Shown here: in pieces, positions 10,036-21,900 of the stretch
Layout of the letters: each line of letters opens with the position of its first letter
Numbering within the stretch: position 1 is the stretch's first letter
NCBI GenBank assembly: GCA_030762175.1
Contig: CM060846.1
Coordinates: 182,316,541-182,380,540 of the forward strand
Source: Metallyticus violacea
Taxonomy: Eukaryota; Arthropoda; Insecta; Mantodea; Metallyticidae
Length of the DNA stretch: 64,000 nucleotides
Direction: 5' to 3'
Made by a program: the position numbers and the translations under genes
The notes under the pieces: model-generated
The model's database searches: none
Told to the model about the DNA's origin: nothing
What the model saw: only the letters and a program-made list of their open reading frames with translations

Positions 10036-11330
10036 TTTAAATAATTCACTGATGTGATCAGCACTCTTCACTTCCAACCAACATGCACAAGCCAATTTCT
10101 ATAATTTAGCACATCTTGGAGACAATTTGTTCAGGTACAAAAAGATTTTGAAAATCATGCAATGCTGTTGTCAGCACCTCCCCACTCTAAATGCCATAAT
10201 AAGAGGACAGTGAGGGCTATGATATCTGCTACTGAAGTTTTACCTTTTCAGTGGGTGTTTCTCTGCAATACACTAGTTTAAATACTTAGAGATTATGTAT
10301 TTATTATAAGGTTTTTTGTTCATACTTTAGACAGGGGCTTCACTAATAGCATTGATAGAACCCAGTAAATGCCACTGCTATAATATGATCATTAAGATTC
10401 TTTACTTACATTTGTCATTTAGGTTGCTTTCCAGAAAATTTTGGTGATTTCAGTAAAGAACAGGTACAGCGATTTCATCAAGAACTAAGGAAGAGAGATA
10501 TCTGAGAAGATGGAATATACATTTATTAGTAAACTTTTGGATTTTCAACAGATTGATCTTGTAAAAAGTCATTCTAGAAAGTCTTATAAAAGAAAGTTTA
10601 TATGTATTGAATAATTTGAATCATTTTTTGTGTAATTCTGATTTAGTTATAATACAGCAATATATCTTCAACCTTCCTTTTGTTACCTGTTGGTTCATTG
10701 GTTTATGGTAAATATTTACTACACTCAGTCTGGATACAGACTGAGCTAATACGATGATTGGTGCATATGTTTAACCATGTTACATTGCTAGTTGATGTAA
10801 AAATATATTGCAGCAAAAGAATACATCAATGCACAGTTTCAAGCTCTTATATTTTATTACATTGTGTTACATAGACTACTGAAATGACATGTAACTTTGA
10901 CTGACTATACAATTGGAGCAAATGTAGCAAGAAGTAATGATTAAATACCTGGAAGTGAAGAGAATGTCTCTTTTTAAATTCATTAATATATGGAAACAAT
11001 TTTTGGAAATTGTGCTGCATGTTATGATAGAGAAAAATGATAGCATCATTAATATACATCATCAAATTAAATGTGGTAGACCATTCTGTAAAAATGAGCA
11101 TAGCAGTGATCCTTAAACATTTTACAACAGAAAAGAAATAAAATACGAGTGCATGATTTTGTGCTGCAAGTTCAAGCAATGACCTGTCAGGGATACAATA
11201 GACATTTGATACCATAGTGCATATTATTTTTACTAAATATTATGATTTGGAAATAAAAAAAATTAAAACATTTATAAAGAACATTTATCACAATTTTGAG
11301 TGCATAAACACAAATTTCTTAACATATTTG
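10036..11330. other. AT-rich sequence, no gene recognised
   Basis: The minus-strand frame at 10847-11215 (122 codons) has no recognisable motif and an amino-acid make-up expected from AT-rich noncoding DNA. Upstream parts of the hAT relic might extend into 10040-10300, but I could not confirm this. Confidence 0.35.
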
Positions 11331-11334
11331 AGCC

Positions 11335-11885
11335 TATGCATGAGTCATGGGTTCATTTCTATGATTCTAAAACCAAAATGAAAAGTAATAGAGACACAAA
11401 TGCAGGGTGCAGCATCAGTAAGCAGGATCATTCTGATTGTTTTTGGGATACATAAAGTATTATTCTGAGTGATTAGTTACAAAGACCAGCCACTGTATCA
11501 GGTCATTATTATGCATATTTAAAACAAAAATTAGAGATGCAATGAGAGAGATACTTTGTGGAAGGTTAGAAAAGTTATACTTTTCCTTAAAGATAATGAT
11601 TTAAGCCACAAATTTTGTGTTGCAATAGATTCAATTGATAAAGCAGGATTAGAACTGCCAGAATATCCTGCTTACTCTCTAGATCTAACATTTGGTCACT
11701 TCATGCTGCTCTCAAAATAAAAGAAAACCATTGCAGAAAGATTTTTATCAGATTATGAAGTCATGAAGACTGCAAAGCAGTATTTTTCAGAGATTTGACA
11801 ATCCTTCTTGCAGGAAGTTGTAGAAATTATAGAACAACAGTCATCAAGGAGGTATGATGAAAATTTAGGTAAAATAAAACAAATT
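11335..11885 (+). pseudogene. mariner (Mos1/SETMAR-type) transposase C-terminal half, decayed
   Basis: Reading across frames, the sequence follows a mariner catalytic domain: HESWVHFYDSKTKMKSN (families have DE.W at this point), then CFWD, a YY/..LK.K..E segment, LKDNDLSHKF (where families have HDNARPH), YSLDLTFGHF (where families have YSPDLAPSD), ..ERFLSDYEVM and a final RYDEN. The first catalytic Asp appears as His and the last Asp of the triad region is also changed, with several stops, so it is dead. The N-terminal DNA-binding half and terminal repeats were not located. This is a different mariner lineage from the one at 28651. Confidence 0.7.
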
Positions 11886-11889
11886 TACC

Positions 11890-12940
11890 AACTAGAAATG
11901 GATCAGGGATGAGTATAGGGATCAACCCTAGTAAAAAAGATAAAGCAAAAAACACAATTACATGTACCTGCTGCAAATTGAATATAATATTTCATTCCAA
12001 ATGACTGATTAATCAAAATATAATGAATAAAGAACCATTAACCAAGAAAGGATCCAAGTTCTGAAACCATAAAATTACTGAAACTTTTTTAAAATTTCTA
12101 CCTGAAATTATTTCATAATGTTAAAGAAATGCTAAGCTATAGCATTTTGGTGAAAACAAGAAATAATGATGATAAAATATACCAATATTTTTGCATAATT
12201 TATCATTTGTAAGAAATAAAATCCCCTTATTCTCACAAGGAAAAAGTAACTACCTATTAAATATTAACCCATTATTTCACAGAGTGATGATATTCTAGCA
12301 AGATAATGAGGCAATTCAATTTTCTTAGATGAGATATTTGTCCCCTTGTATTTTTCTTCTATGTTTCATTCAAAAGATTCATGTTTCATATATGATGAAA
12401 TTGGTTAAAAGCAACATCTTGAAGATGAGCTTTTTAAACAACAATAGCTTTTGCTGTTTTCTTTATCTGCCAACAGCTGTGCTGGTCCATTTTGCTACTA
12501 ATACAAACTTTCAAAAATAAAAATTTATTTTAAAGAATGTATTTTAAATACTAAGAATTTAATATATGTAGAAGATAACTTATTCCCAAGATCATACCTA
12601 AAATTACATTCACTTCTCTTCTTTCAAGTATATTTGTAACATAAGTAACCTCATGAAAGTTCATTTTCTAACACACTATTCATAAAGTTTCTATCAATGT
12701 TCTGTTGTATTTCTTTCTAGGATGGAACAGGTTTTAACGAAATCCTGATGAAAACTTTTGTTTTCAAGTAGTACTATTTTTATAAATATGTCATGGAGAT
12801 GATATAAAAGCTACTAAAAAATCCACCACACAGCTTCATTTTCAATAACGTTTCAGCTTGTAGTTCTCTCAATAGTGATTATATAGTTTCAGTAATAGAA
12901 AAAAATTCTTTTTTTCTGCATTTCATTTTTTATTTACTTC
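11890..12940. other. AT-rich sequence, no gene recognised
   Basis: Only a 63-codon chance frame at 12329-12520 without motif. Nothing else seen. Confidence 0.4.
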
Positions 12941-12942
12941 CA

Positions 12943-13375
12943 CTATACATTTATTCCTTCTTTTTTCCTAACATTTGAAGAAAATCTTTTAATTGGCTTT
13001 GGGTTAAAACTAGCCATGAGAATTTGACGAAACTCAATCAATTCATTTGAAGGAGTAGATTCCCCCCCACCTGATAAAGACCATAGAGCTTTACTCCATA
13101 ATACACACCAGTACTTATTACTGTTTCCAGAGATAGCTGTCTTGTTTTCATACTTACAACAATCTATTGATATTAAACTTTCAACAATTACAAACATTTT
13201 TAAATTTTTTTTCTTGTGAGCATAAATGTGAAAATACTATAATATAGTGGTCAGGTAATGTTACAACTGGTCTGCCAGTTATATAATCTGTGGCTCCATA
13301 CCTTCTAGCACCTGAATTGCTTCCATTAAATACCAAATTGTTTTCTATTAACAGAAAGTTTCCTAAAATTTTCAA
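12943..13375 (-). other. Two overlapping unidentified frames, possible decayed ORF
   Basis: On the minus strand two frames, 13181-13375 and 12943-13197, overlap by 17 bases and could be one reading frame with a single frameshift. The combined product would be about 145 residues, with a fairly ordinary, non-repetitive composition (for example GARRYGATDYITGRPVVTLPDHY, GGGESTPSNELIEFRQILMASF in part). AATAAA on the minus strand lies shortly after the second stop (about 12930). I do not recognise a family. It could be a transposon fragment or a 3' exon relic. Confidence 0.25.
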
Positions 13376-13574
13376 CTATATGATATTTTCATTCCTTTAT
13401 TTTTAAGCTCAATCAATTTAACCTAAATTATCTTATTAGGCTTGAAGCATCTGATCAGCACTGCCTCTGATTTTAAAAGACTGTGGATTGAAGAGTCCAA
13501 CATTATCAAAATGTATATTGTGTTTTTTCAATAATATTTAATCCCTGATTTAACTACTGAGGCATCACAAGCAA

Positions 13575-13810
13575 TGGAAACTTTTGATACATGATATGAA
13601 ATGATAAACGGGGAGAGGGATTTTGTTTTTAAGGAAGGAAGCATTCCAGCCTAAATTTAGGGTACCTCCTTAGCATTTGCCATTCCATTTATGAAGACTG
13701 AGAAAAATCTGGAAAAAACTTCATTTGGGGAGGACAGTCCTGATAGAAATTGAACAGCAGACTTCCTGCTCACGAACAACACCCTAATAACCTTAGCCAT
13801 CAGTGGTGGT
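13575..13810 (-). mobile_element. tRNA-derived SINE, family A (degenerate)
   Basis: On the minus strand the head (CCACCACTGATGGCTAAGG) sits at about 13793-13811 and a box B relic (TTCAATTTCTATCAGG) near 13745. The body retains the family's TTTAGGCTGGAATGCTTCC stretch and CCATTGCTTGTGATGCCTCAG tail. It is clearly older than the copies at 42919 and 51646. Confidence 0.7.
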
Positions 13811-13819
13811 TGCCTTTTC

Positions 13820-14720
13820 CTACCATTACATAACCATTATATGGCAAAACAGGTAATATTCATTTTAAAAAATTCAAATTTTATTCTACTGTATGTGAAA
13901 AATGTTGTTGCTTAATGGTTGGCATACTTACATTTATCTGAACCAATGGCTGAACTTCAGTGTATGAAATAAAAACAAATTTTCCATAGCAGTGCCATTT
14001 CCCTTCATCTACCATCTACTAGCAACGACAATGGCAGATTAAAACATATGTGAAGAAGGGCTTTTGGTTGTTTCACCAAGTTTGTTTCTTCCAAGGTTGT
14101 GGCATACATTTAAGTAGAGTAAGCATTGCTTATTGATTAAAAATATATTAAATCACTTATATATAGCACAAGGATATGCTCAATATGTTAATTAAATATT
14201 AATCACTATAATCGAAAAACAGCATGGTGGACATGCTATAATGTTCAATGATATTTAAAGATTTCATTCAGAGTGGCACATAGGCAATTCACTTCAATTA
14301 TAAGCGAGATAAAACACCAATCGCCATACCCTGCTTTGTAGGCATTCAAAACAATACTTACATGTAGGTATATATAAGAAGAATGGTTTTGTTCTTAAGA
14401 TTTTATTGCTCTGTTGTATGTATAAGAAATGGTTTCATTTTCAGAAATGTCAATATTAAACAGCAATATCATTTTGTGATTAAAGATTTACTGATGATAA
14501 AAATTTATTTTAATGGGACAATTATATCTATTTCCATCTTTTTACCATTTGAAGAAACAAATGATGCTATTCCCTAGCTGTATGCTTCAATGAGAATTTC
14601 AAAATTATTCTATAGCTTGTGTCTTCTGTTACATGAATATGGTAACACTTGGTCAAAAACCGGAATATGAGATTTATATTATCTTCATAATCTCCAGAAA
14701 CTCATTTTTTCTAAGACCCT
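13820..14720. other. AT-rich sequence, no gene recognised
   Basis: A 64-codon frame at 14383-14577 has no motif. Nothing else seen. Confidence 0.4.
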
Positions 14721-14724
14721 CATT

Positions 14725-15828
14725 GTTGGGTGGGTGGGTATGTCGGTGGGTTGTCAGTTTAATTGGTTGATTTATTGGTTGGTATGATTGACTAACTGGT
14801 AGGATTGCCTCTTATAGATTATTTTGTTGGTTCGTGTTGTTGGGTTAATTTAGTTCATTGGTTTGGTTGGTTGGTTGGTTTCATTTGATTGGTTATTTTG
14901 GATGGTTTGGTTGGTTTGCATTGTTGGGATGCATGTTTTGGTTCCTTTAGTTAGCTTGGTTGGTGGTTTAGGTCGTTTCGTTATTTGGATGTTTTTTTTT
15001 GTTAGTTTTTTTTTTTTTATTTTTTGTTTGGTTTTGTTGATTAATTGATTTTGTTGGTTCCATTTGTTGGTAAGATTGGTTGTTTTGATTGGGTTGGTTT
15101 GATTGGTTTGGTTGGTTCGGTTGGTTGGTTTTGTTAGGTTCAGTTGATTTGGTTGGTTGGTATAGTCTGTTGACTGGTTAGATTGGTTGTTTATGTTGGT
15201 AGGATTTGTTGGTTTTATTGGTTGTATTGGGTTTTTTCCTGGTTCGTTGGTGAGGTTTATTGATTGGTTTTGTATTTTTGTTGGTTGATTTGGTTTTTTG
15301 TTAGTTTATTTGATTATATTGGTTGATTTGTTTTGTTCATTAATTTAGTATGAATATTTGAAATGGTTAGTTTGTTTGGTTGACAATGATTAGGTTAGTT
15401 TTGTTGGTTTATTTGATTGGTTTTATTGGACTGTTTGGTTTGTTGGCTTTGTTTGATTAGTTTTGTTTGGTTGGTTTTGTTTATTTAGTTAGTAGGTTTG
15501 CTTGGTTGGATTTGATTATTTGGTTAATTTGATGGGTTTGATTTTTGGTTGCTTAGAGTTGGTTTGGGTGGTCAGTTGGTTTGTTAGTTTAACTTGTTTC
15601 ATTAGCTAGTTGAATTGGTTAGTTTGTGTGGCTACTTAGCTTGGTTGTATTGGTTTTATTTAGTTTGATTAGCTACTTGGGTTGGTTATTTTAGTTGGTT
15701 GTGCTGATTTAATGTAGTATGATTTGGGATTTTTTGGTGCGGTTTGATTTGTTGGTTTTTGTTTGTTGCATTGGTTTTATTTGTTTGGGTAGTTGATTGG
15801 TTGGTTTATTGGTTGGTGTTAGAGTGCA
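14725..15828 (+). repeat. Extended T/G-only repeat, degenerate (GGTT)n
   Basis: About 1.1 kb of the plus strand is made of T and G with few A and almost no C, built from variants of TTGGT, TTGGTTT and TTTGATTGG. It is not a clean satellite: unit length and phase drift throughout. The purest part (GGTTGGTTGGTTGG at 14865-14878) has the four GG runs needed for a two-layer G-quadruplex. The open frames inside (14863-15048, start of 15744-16148) are by-products of the repeat and encode only Val/Leu/Phe/Trp/Gly. Confidence 0.9.
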
Positions 15829-15829
15829 T

Positions 15830-17095
15830 AAATACACCTCGGTACCTAAGTCTCAATGCTTATAATTTTATGTCTTTTGTCTTAGTAACCTCTAGAACTT
15901 TGTCTACAACTTTAAGTTATACAACTTCTAAAGGAATATGTCTTAATATTGATGTTCTTTGCCCTTCCAAAGTTTCATACTCTAGTAAGATGCATTTTGC
16001 AATTCATCACACTGTTTACATAGATTACATGTGTGGTTTCCATGCTTCATTTGCAGCATTTTTTATATGCATAGGTATTTTCAGAATGCCAATATCCAGT
16101 AATGATTCTAACAGCTTTTCTGGTTTGCTTTCTGTCTCTACACACTAATTCTTTAGCCAGGATACTTTTGGATGTTTTGATAAGAATTTTATTCAGTTTT
16201 AGATCAAGAAAATTTGTCCATCTTATTTGATATTCTTTCTTGGTCTACTGATGTATTGTGGATTCCAGCAGTTTTAATGCAAATTCTAAAAAAAAGTTCT
16301 GAATTCAATTATGTGTTCCCTCTTTTGCCAGTGTGTCTGTTGCCTCATTGCATTCTGTGCTTTGATGTTCTTATAGTTTATATGCATATACTGATTACAA
16401 TTTAATGATATGAGTGTCAAGTTATTTATGAATTAAACTATATTGGAGAACACAGTGGATCTTAGAAAATAGAGAGACTGTATACTGCGTAATACCTTTT
16501 TAGTCTTCTCCTTGCATGGCCTGATATTAGATATTATAATATGATTTTGCAATCTATATTCAAATAAATTTAACATAATGACCTGTCAATTACACTTTAC
16601 ATATATTACTTAATGCAATATTTATGCATTGGTTATTCCAGTTGGTGTAGTATAGTGTATTATAGTTTAGTACAGTGCCAGTTCCCATTATTGAGGGTTA
16701 GTATTATTATTGGTATTGCTTACCTTTTTGAAAATTTTATAAGATGCTACTGGTTTTTCTTTCCTGTGTAATGTATGATATCCAATCAACTACCATACAC
16801 AATGCTGAACACAATTTCATAAATTGTTCATAGTACTTTTTCATCTGTTTGCCTTTTTATATGAATAAAATCATCTTTAAATGCATCAATGGAAGAATAT
16901 TTTCATTTTAATGTTGCATAATCTAAAGCCAATATCTGCAATGGAACTCATTCAGCAGCACCTTTAAAGAAACAACATGAACCAAGCTCCAGGCTAAATT
17001 GGGCTAGTGCAGCAAGTCCTTAACTGCATCATTATTTTAACAGGTATTGATTGAAATGATGATTACTTCAGGCATTTGTGGAGTTAAAGAATTGC
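15830..17095. other. AT-rich sequence, no gene recognised
   Basis: Frames at 15744-16148 (non-repeat part) and 16214-16405 carry no motif. They have many Cys/His and Phe codons of the kind chance frames give here. Nothing else seen. Confidence 0.35.
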
Positions 17096-17099
17096 TCAG

Positions 17100-18185
17100 G
17101 GTAGGCTTGCCACCCATTCAGCTTCCAACCAGACCTATCACCTACTTAACCTTGATATGCACCACAGGTTAGGACCTAGGGGATCTTCCACTGCCGGGTT
17201 TAGGATAGTTGGTTTGTTGAGGGTACTAGAATGAAAAACAGCTGTTTTCAGTGGGGCTGGGTCCAGGGGTATGTGAGCTACTTGTGCTTCCTCAATTTTG
17301 GACTAGGGCTAAGATAGTGTAGGGTGGAGGATATGAGAGCTTGGAACTGATTGGTGGCACCAAGGGTGTGTGTGGTCTGTGTGTGAGCACAGGAGTTCCT
17401 CTACATTCATTATTGAGGCTTAAAGTTCCTCCTGCTTGGATAAGGTTTGGAAAGGCTGTTCTCGATGCATGCTAATTTGGCAGACAGTGCCTCCTGAAGC
17501 CAGCTCTGGGTGATGGAGATGCCTGAGATTTTAGTAGCCATGTCAGTCATCTGCGTGTGATACTGGCTGATTCGATGGGGAGGGTCTCTTCTCGCCGGCG
17601 TCTCGGGTCGTGTGTGCAACTATCTGGACCGTTTCGGCGAGGCTTTCGACCGTGACTCTCAGTGTCTCAATTGATGACGTGATCGCCACGGCCTGGGCCT
17701 TTTCCTCGGTGGCGGGCGGGCCCGGAGTAAGGCACTGCCCCAAGGTATTGGTGATCTGGCGGGTGAAATGTTTGAAGTTGTCCGGATCCGCCCAAGACCG
17801 GGGTACAGCTGGTTTCTGGGATGACATTTGCAGCGAACCTGGCCAGTGAAAGGGTCTGTGCCCCCGCAGGTTGCACAGAAGATACAGCGGTAGACCAGGT
17901 CGTGTGGTGACACTTGATGTTAGCTCTTAGGCGCCACAAGCTTCGGTGCAGGTATCTGTGTCGTGTCCGTAGCCATAGCAGCGGTGGCATCGTGATGCGA
18001 TTGCTTCGGCTTGTTTCCATGTGGAGTTGCTTGCCACCTATGTATAGTCCGGCGGCGATGGCGGAGATGCAATCTCTCGTTTCGAGAAAGATCGGTCGCA
18101 TTAAGGCTGTGGGGCCCCTTGAGGGTCTAATCCTAATTGCTTGAACCGCGGAAGGCCTGAGAACCTGTACAATCCTTAGCACATC
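17100..18185 (-). pseudogene. LINE ORF1 (gag) remnant with zinc-knuckle region
   Basis: A GC-rich island on the minus strand reads, across at least two frameshifts, as a gag-like ORF1. From about 18180 one frame gives RPIFLETRDCISAIAAGLYI and GGKQLHMETS, a pattern seen N-terminal to gag zinc knuckles. A second frame then gives CHRCYGYGHDTDTC, a CX2CX4HX4C knuckle (about 17990). A third gives CIFCATCGGTDPFTGQVRCKC (about 17880-17820). The frame 17827-17543 continues with an Ala/Glu-rich helix and the C-terminal part ends near 17410. It is broken and differs from the ORF1 at 1105-2385. A short homologous piece lies at 20650-20770. Clade is uncertain. Confidence 0.6.
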
Positions 18186-19700
18186 AATTTCAATTCATAG
18201 AAGTTTATATCTTGCTTTGTTCTTACTGACCACAAACAGAGCCTCCTCTCTAAACAAGAAACTTTGCTTGATGAATGAAATGAGTAACGGTTATATGCTG
18301 AGCAGGGCAGAGCATCAGTAACAATTGGTATTGTGTAATATGTTCAGATTTTGGATGGAATTTTTGTACCTTCAACTGGCAGAAATAAAAGGGGGCTATA
18401 TCTACATTTTCTACTTTTATTATAAATGTGACAAACAATAAAAACAGATAATTATATTTACACTGCAACAGCTGTCCATGCTGGGTTGGTATGACATTAG
18501 CAGATGTGCACAATTTAAGCCAGCATCCCATCAGTTTGCTCAGTTAATGTTGGTAATAATAGATTATAGCTTAGAGCTTGTGAAATAATAAACAAAGAGA
18601 ACCTGAGACACTCATGAAAAGAAACCAACAATATTTTCAAATGCTGAATGTGATTGAGAAAAGAAAAGTCAACAATGTATGCTAAAGCTTCAGCAAAATA
18701 CATTACATTGTGGAGAATTTGTGTGAGGTTCAATAGTCCATTTTAGTATCTAATATAAATGCATACATGAAGTTCCATATGTATATGATATCTTATACAG
18801 ATACTTATTGTTCATAATTTGACAGCTTGAAAACATCAGTGGGAGAGTGAAAATTTCATAAGTGAAGCATAAATATCATATTTGGCAGTACATGTACATG
18901 TAGGCTAGTGATTGGCTACAGTCACTCTCTCTTCAAGATCAAAATGGTGATATAACTAGCAAGTGAAGAACTCTTTTCTGAGTAAACTAATATGTTGCTA
19001 AAGTGCTTAATCTTTCGTATTCAGAAGCAGCAAAGCAGTTCCCTCAGTTTGTTGAGCTTAAAGCACTCTAATGGACACTTTAGTGCTAATGTGCACACTT
19101 ACAGCTTTAATCAAGTTTGCTAGAAAACTATAAATCTATATTTTTTATTCTAAAGAATAATTGACACATTAATAGCCCTTTTATAAACTCCACACATGTG
19201 AGGAACAGCAAACAGGTAGAGCAAATATTAGTAGTAATGCTGCTTTGTTAACATTTATTGCAATGCCAATATTTACGTTATAAAACATTAAGGAAGCCCT
19301 GAAGAGTGCAGAGCTTAATGTACTTTACAAAATTAGCTAAAATTCCTATATTGGTAAACGATTAGCAGAACTTCTAACTACTCTAAAACTAATTTGAAAA
19401 TGTGGGAATTTTTGCATTTTGGGGGGGATTTAGCAGCCAGTAAGACAATTTTTGTTTCTTGTAAGTTCAAACAGTCTCCTTCCAATTTTAAGATTAGTTT
19501 ATGAGTTTCATCATATTATTCAGAATATTTTGTGGTAATTCACTTTTACTTTATTGTTTTATGTTGCTATGATTTGCCTCTACTCTTTCACTGATTTGAT
19601 TTTAGAGTGTTTACAATGAATATAATGTCTTGTAGGTGGAGCAAAAGTATAACACTATCTTAAATGCAAAAATATATTCAGAGAGAAATGGGACAAGAAT
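18186..19700. other. AT-rich sequence, no gene recognised
   Basis: Minus-strand frames at 18250-18531 and 18515-18733 have no recognisable motif. Nothing else seen. Confidence 0.4.
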
Positions 19701-19708
19701 GTTAAGAA

Positions 19709-19965
19709 CACCTTGGGTGTTTGAGGTTATTAAGGCACAGACCCATAAGTGGGAGGTCTGGGGTTCAATTCCCACCAGGACTGTCCCCACTGACTTAGGT
19801 TTTTTCCAGGTTTTCTTCAGTCCTCATAAATTGCAATTGCTGGGCAGACCTGGAGCATTTTCTTTCCTAAAAAAATACTTTCTCAAATTACCATTTCATC
19901 TCATGTTTTTACTGCTGAGGCACCACTGCCTGTGATGCCTCAGCAGTAAAAACAGATATTAAACA
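19709..19965 (+). mobile_element. tRNA-derived SINE, family A, with a copy-specific perfect hairpin
   Basis: The head (GGGTGTTTGAGGTTATTAAG) and box B (GGGTTCAATTCCC at about 19764) are followed by the family body, including the TGAC..AGGTTTTTTCCAGG stretch. Near the 3' end the copy has a perfect 17 bp inverted repeat (19906-19922 with 19936-19952, 13-base loop) replacing the normal tail sequence, which in other copies is only partly palindromic. The 99-codon frame at 19636-19935 is an accident of the SINE. Confidence 0.75.
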
Positions 19966-19969
19966 CTAC

Positions 19970-20530
19970 TCAAAATAGATTATGCATGACCATAATCCAT
20001 AAAGGATGAATAGTGGACAATACAAAAAAGCAATTCTCCCAGATGCAATATGGGTCAAATGTTACAAATTGTTTGAAACAGCCCTGATGAACAAACTTCA
20101 GCCACTCACAATCAACAAGATTCAAAACACATATCCAAGGTAATTTTTGAGGAACAGATTTATAATAGTTTCAAAGATATAATGAAGACAGATGTTTATC
20201 ATAATATTTCAAAGAATGGGTAGTTCCCCTCCTTTAAGAAAATGCTCTAGTTAGTAATTAATTTTTCCAGCAAAGTTTCAAGATTTGCCAACATCTCCAA
20301 TGACCATAAGATAAATTCCTGCTAAGTGTGATAGAATATCTGCAATAAATTTAAAACTAGATACAAAAACAGCTATATGATGAAAGTCAAGATGATTGGT
20401 TTCAAATGTAGTTCCAAGATAAATGCAACTAATATGCCAAAAACTTATTCAAATTACGTCTAAAATTTATTGAAAATTATTTTCTTCATTGAGTCTGTCT
20501 GATGTAGCACAAGACAATGTTAGAATAAAC
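19970..20530. other. AT-rich sequence, no gene recognised
   Basis: Nothing beyond the adjoining microsatellite was seen. Confidence 0.4.
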
Positions 20531-20533
20531 ACA

Positions 20534-20594
20534 TTCTTCTTCTTCTTCTTCTTCTTCTTCTTCTTCTTCTTCTTCTTCTTCTTCTTCTTCTTCA
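20534..20594 (+). repeat. (TTC)n microsatellite
   Basis: About twenty perfect TTC units. The pure pyrimidine strand could adopt triplex structure. Confidence 0.97.
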
Positions 20595-20649
20595 AAGATT
20601 GGTCCATACTGTACCATTCCTATGCTTCTTTCCATTTTGTTCACAGTCA

Positions 20650-20770
20650 ATCCTCGTGATGTGGCGCCTAAGAGCCATCATCAAGTGTATGACCCGGTCC
20701 ACCACCGTATCTTCTTTGCAACCTGCAGGGGCACAGACCATTTCCTGGCCAGGTTTGCTGCATCTTTACA
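20650..20770 (+). pseudogene. Fragment of the same LINE gag as at 17.1-18.2 kb
   Basis: GTGGCGCCTAAGAGCCATCA, CAACCTGCAGGGGCACAGAC and CTGGCCAGGTTTGCTGCA match, in opposite orientation, the zinc-knuckle region of the gag remnant near 17820-17945. Only this about 120-base piece is recognisable. It lies directly after the TTC array, and the plus-strand frame 20599-20859 runs through it. Confidence 0.65.
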
Positions 20771-20779
20771 AGCAAATTG

Positions 20780-21600
20780 ATAGAAATACGGTTACTTTGG
20801 TAGTCTCTCAAAAAACATTAATTTTATATGTTGTTTCCATTTTCTTTGATATTTTTTGATTTCCTTCCCCATATTTTTATACGCCCTCTAAGTCTTGTTT
20901 TCTTAATTTTGAATTTTGTTTAATAACTGTAGCAGTCATCCATGGTCAAGAGTAGCCAGAGATAAAAACCTTGCCCAGGGACCTTCAAAAGGACTTAAAA
21001 AAGATTTAAGATATATATTCTAAAGATAGATATAGTCAGAGTGCTTAGGCCAACTTCAGTGTGTATGTAAATAGTGCATACTGCCCTTAATTAGAGTAAT
21101 GTAGAGCTGGCTCACCACTTAGACTCGCTCACCAAGTGAGTATACTTAGAGCTATCTCTACCTCATGCATAAGGCCTTTGCCCTTAATGGGATTTGTTAG
21201 GCTTTCATTCATTCATTTAATGTGACATTTTCTATCAATCTGAGGAACCTCAATTCAGCTCTTTCTATATTTTTTACCTTCAGCCTTTAACAACCTTGTC
21301 TCACTATGGACTAGTTTTGATCAACTACTGTAAAATATAATTTTGAGTTCTTTAGACATATTTCTTCCCAAAAGGTTTCTTTATTAATTCATTTATTTTA
21401 TTGTATTTCTCTATACTCTCTTCCAAGTCTGAGTATTTTTCATTGTTTGTTGAATTATTAAAGGTATATAATGTTAATATATGTACTATATTTTGTGTCT
21501 ATTATTACTTCTGATCTTCTTGTGTGTGCATATTGCAAATTCTTTTGTTTTAGTACATGATATCTTCATATTATTATGTTTTAAATTTCTACTGAGATTA
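20780..21600. other. AT-rich sequence, no gene recognised
   Basis: Nothing recognisable on either strand. The region 20930-21200 is slightly less AT-rich and may be an old repeat. Confidence 0.35.
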
Positions 21601-21603
21601 GTT

Positions 21604-21900
21604 ACATTGTGTGGTGGCACCAAGGCCAAGTTTTGACTGCTTGCCTCCCACCAAGATGGCCCAGGTTTAACCCCAGCAACTATAATTGGGATTTGTGGCA
21701 CATGAAGAGGTGGTGCCTGAGTAGGTTTATCTGGGTTATCCAGATTCCCCTGACATTCATTCTGCCATCTTTACGTTCATCATTCAAAATATTATATAGC
21801 CTGCTGATTATTAGTGTGCATGTTCCAAATGGATTATGCTACTGTCCTTTGCTGCCCAATTGCAAAACTCCAAAACCTGGCCAGTGCACAAGTTGTCACT
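21604..21900 (+). mobile_element. tRNA-derived SINE-like repeat, family D
   Basis: A tRNA-like head starts at about 21610 (GTGGTGGCACCAAGGCCAAG) with a box B-like CCAGGTTTAACCCCAG near 21661, at a spacing usual for a tRNA head. The body (to about 21900) is unlike families A, B and C. No target duplication was found, so the ends are approximate. It could also be a lone tRNA relic. Confidence 0.45.

Noticed and set aside
10847..11215. 122-codon minus-strand frame as a gene
   Set aside because: No motif, no coding-like composition and surrounded by AT-rich noncoding DNA.
14863..15048. Hydrophobic 61-codon frame resembling a membrane protein
   Set aside because: It is produced by the T/G repeat; only Val, Leu, Phe, Trp and Gly codons are possible there.
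14725..15828. Interstitial telomere array
   Set aside because: The units are TTGG-type with drifting period, not the arthropod TTAGG repeat; no evidence for telomeric origin.
20534..20594. Regular short-period repeat that could suggest a CRISPR-like array
   Set aside because: A plain trinucleotide microsatellite with no spacers, in a eukaryotic context.
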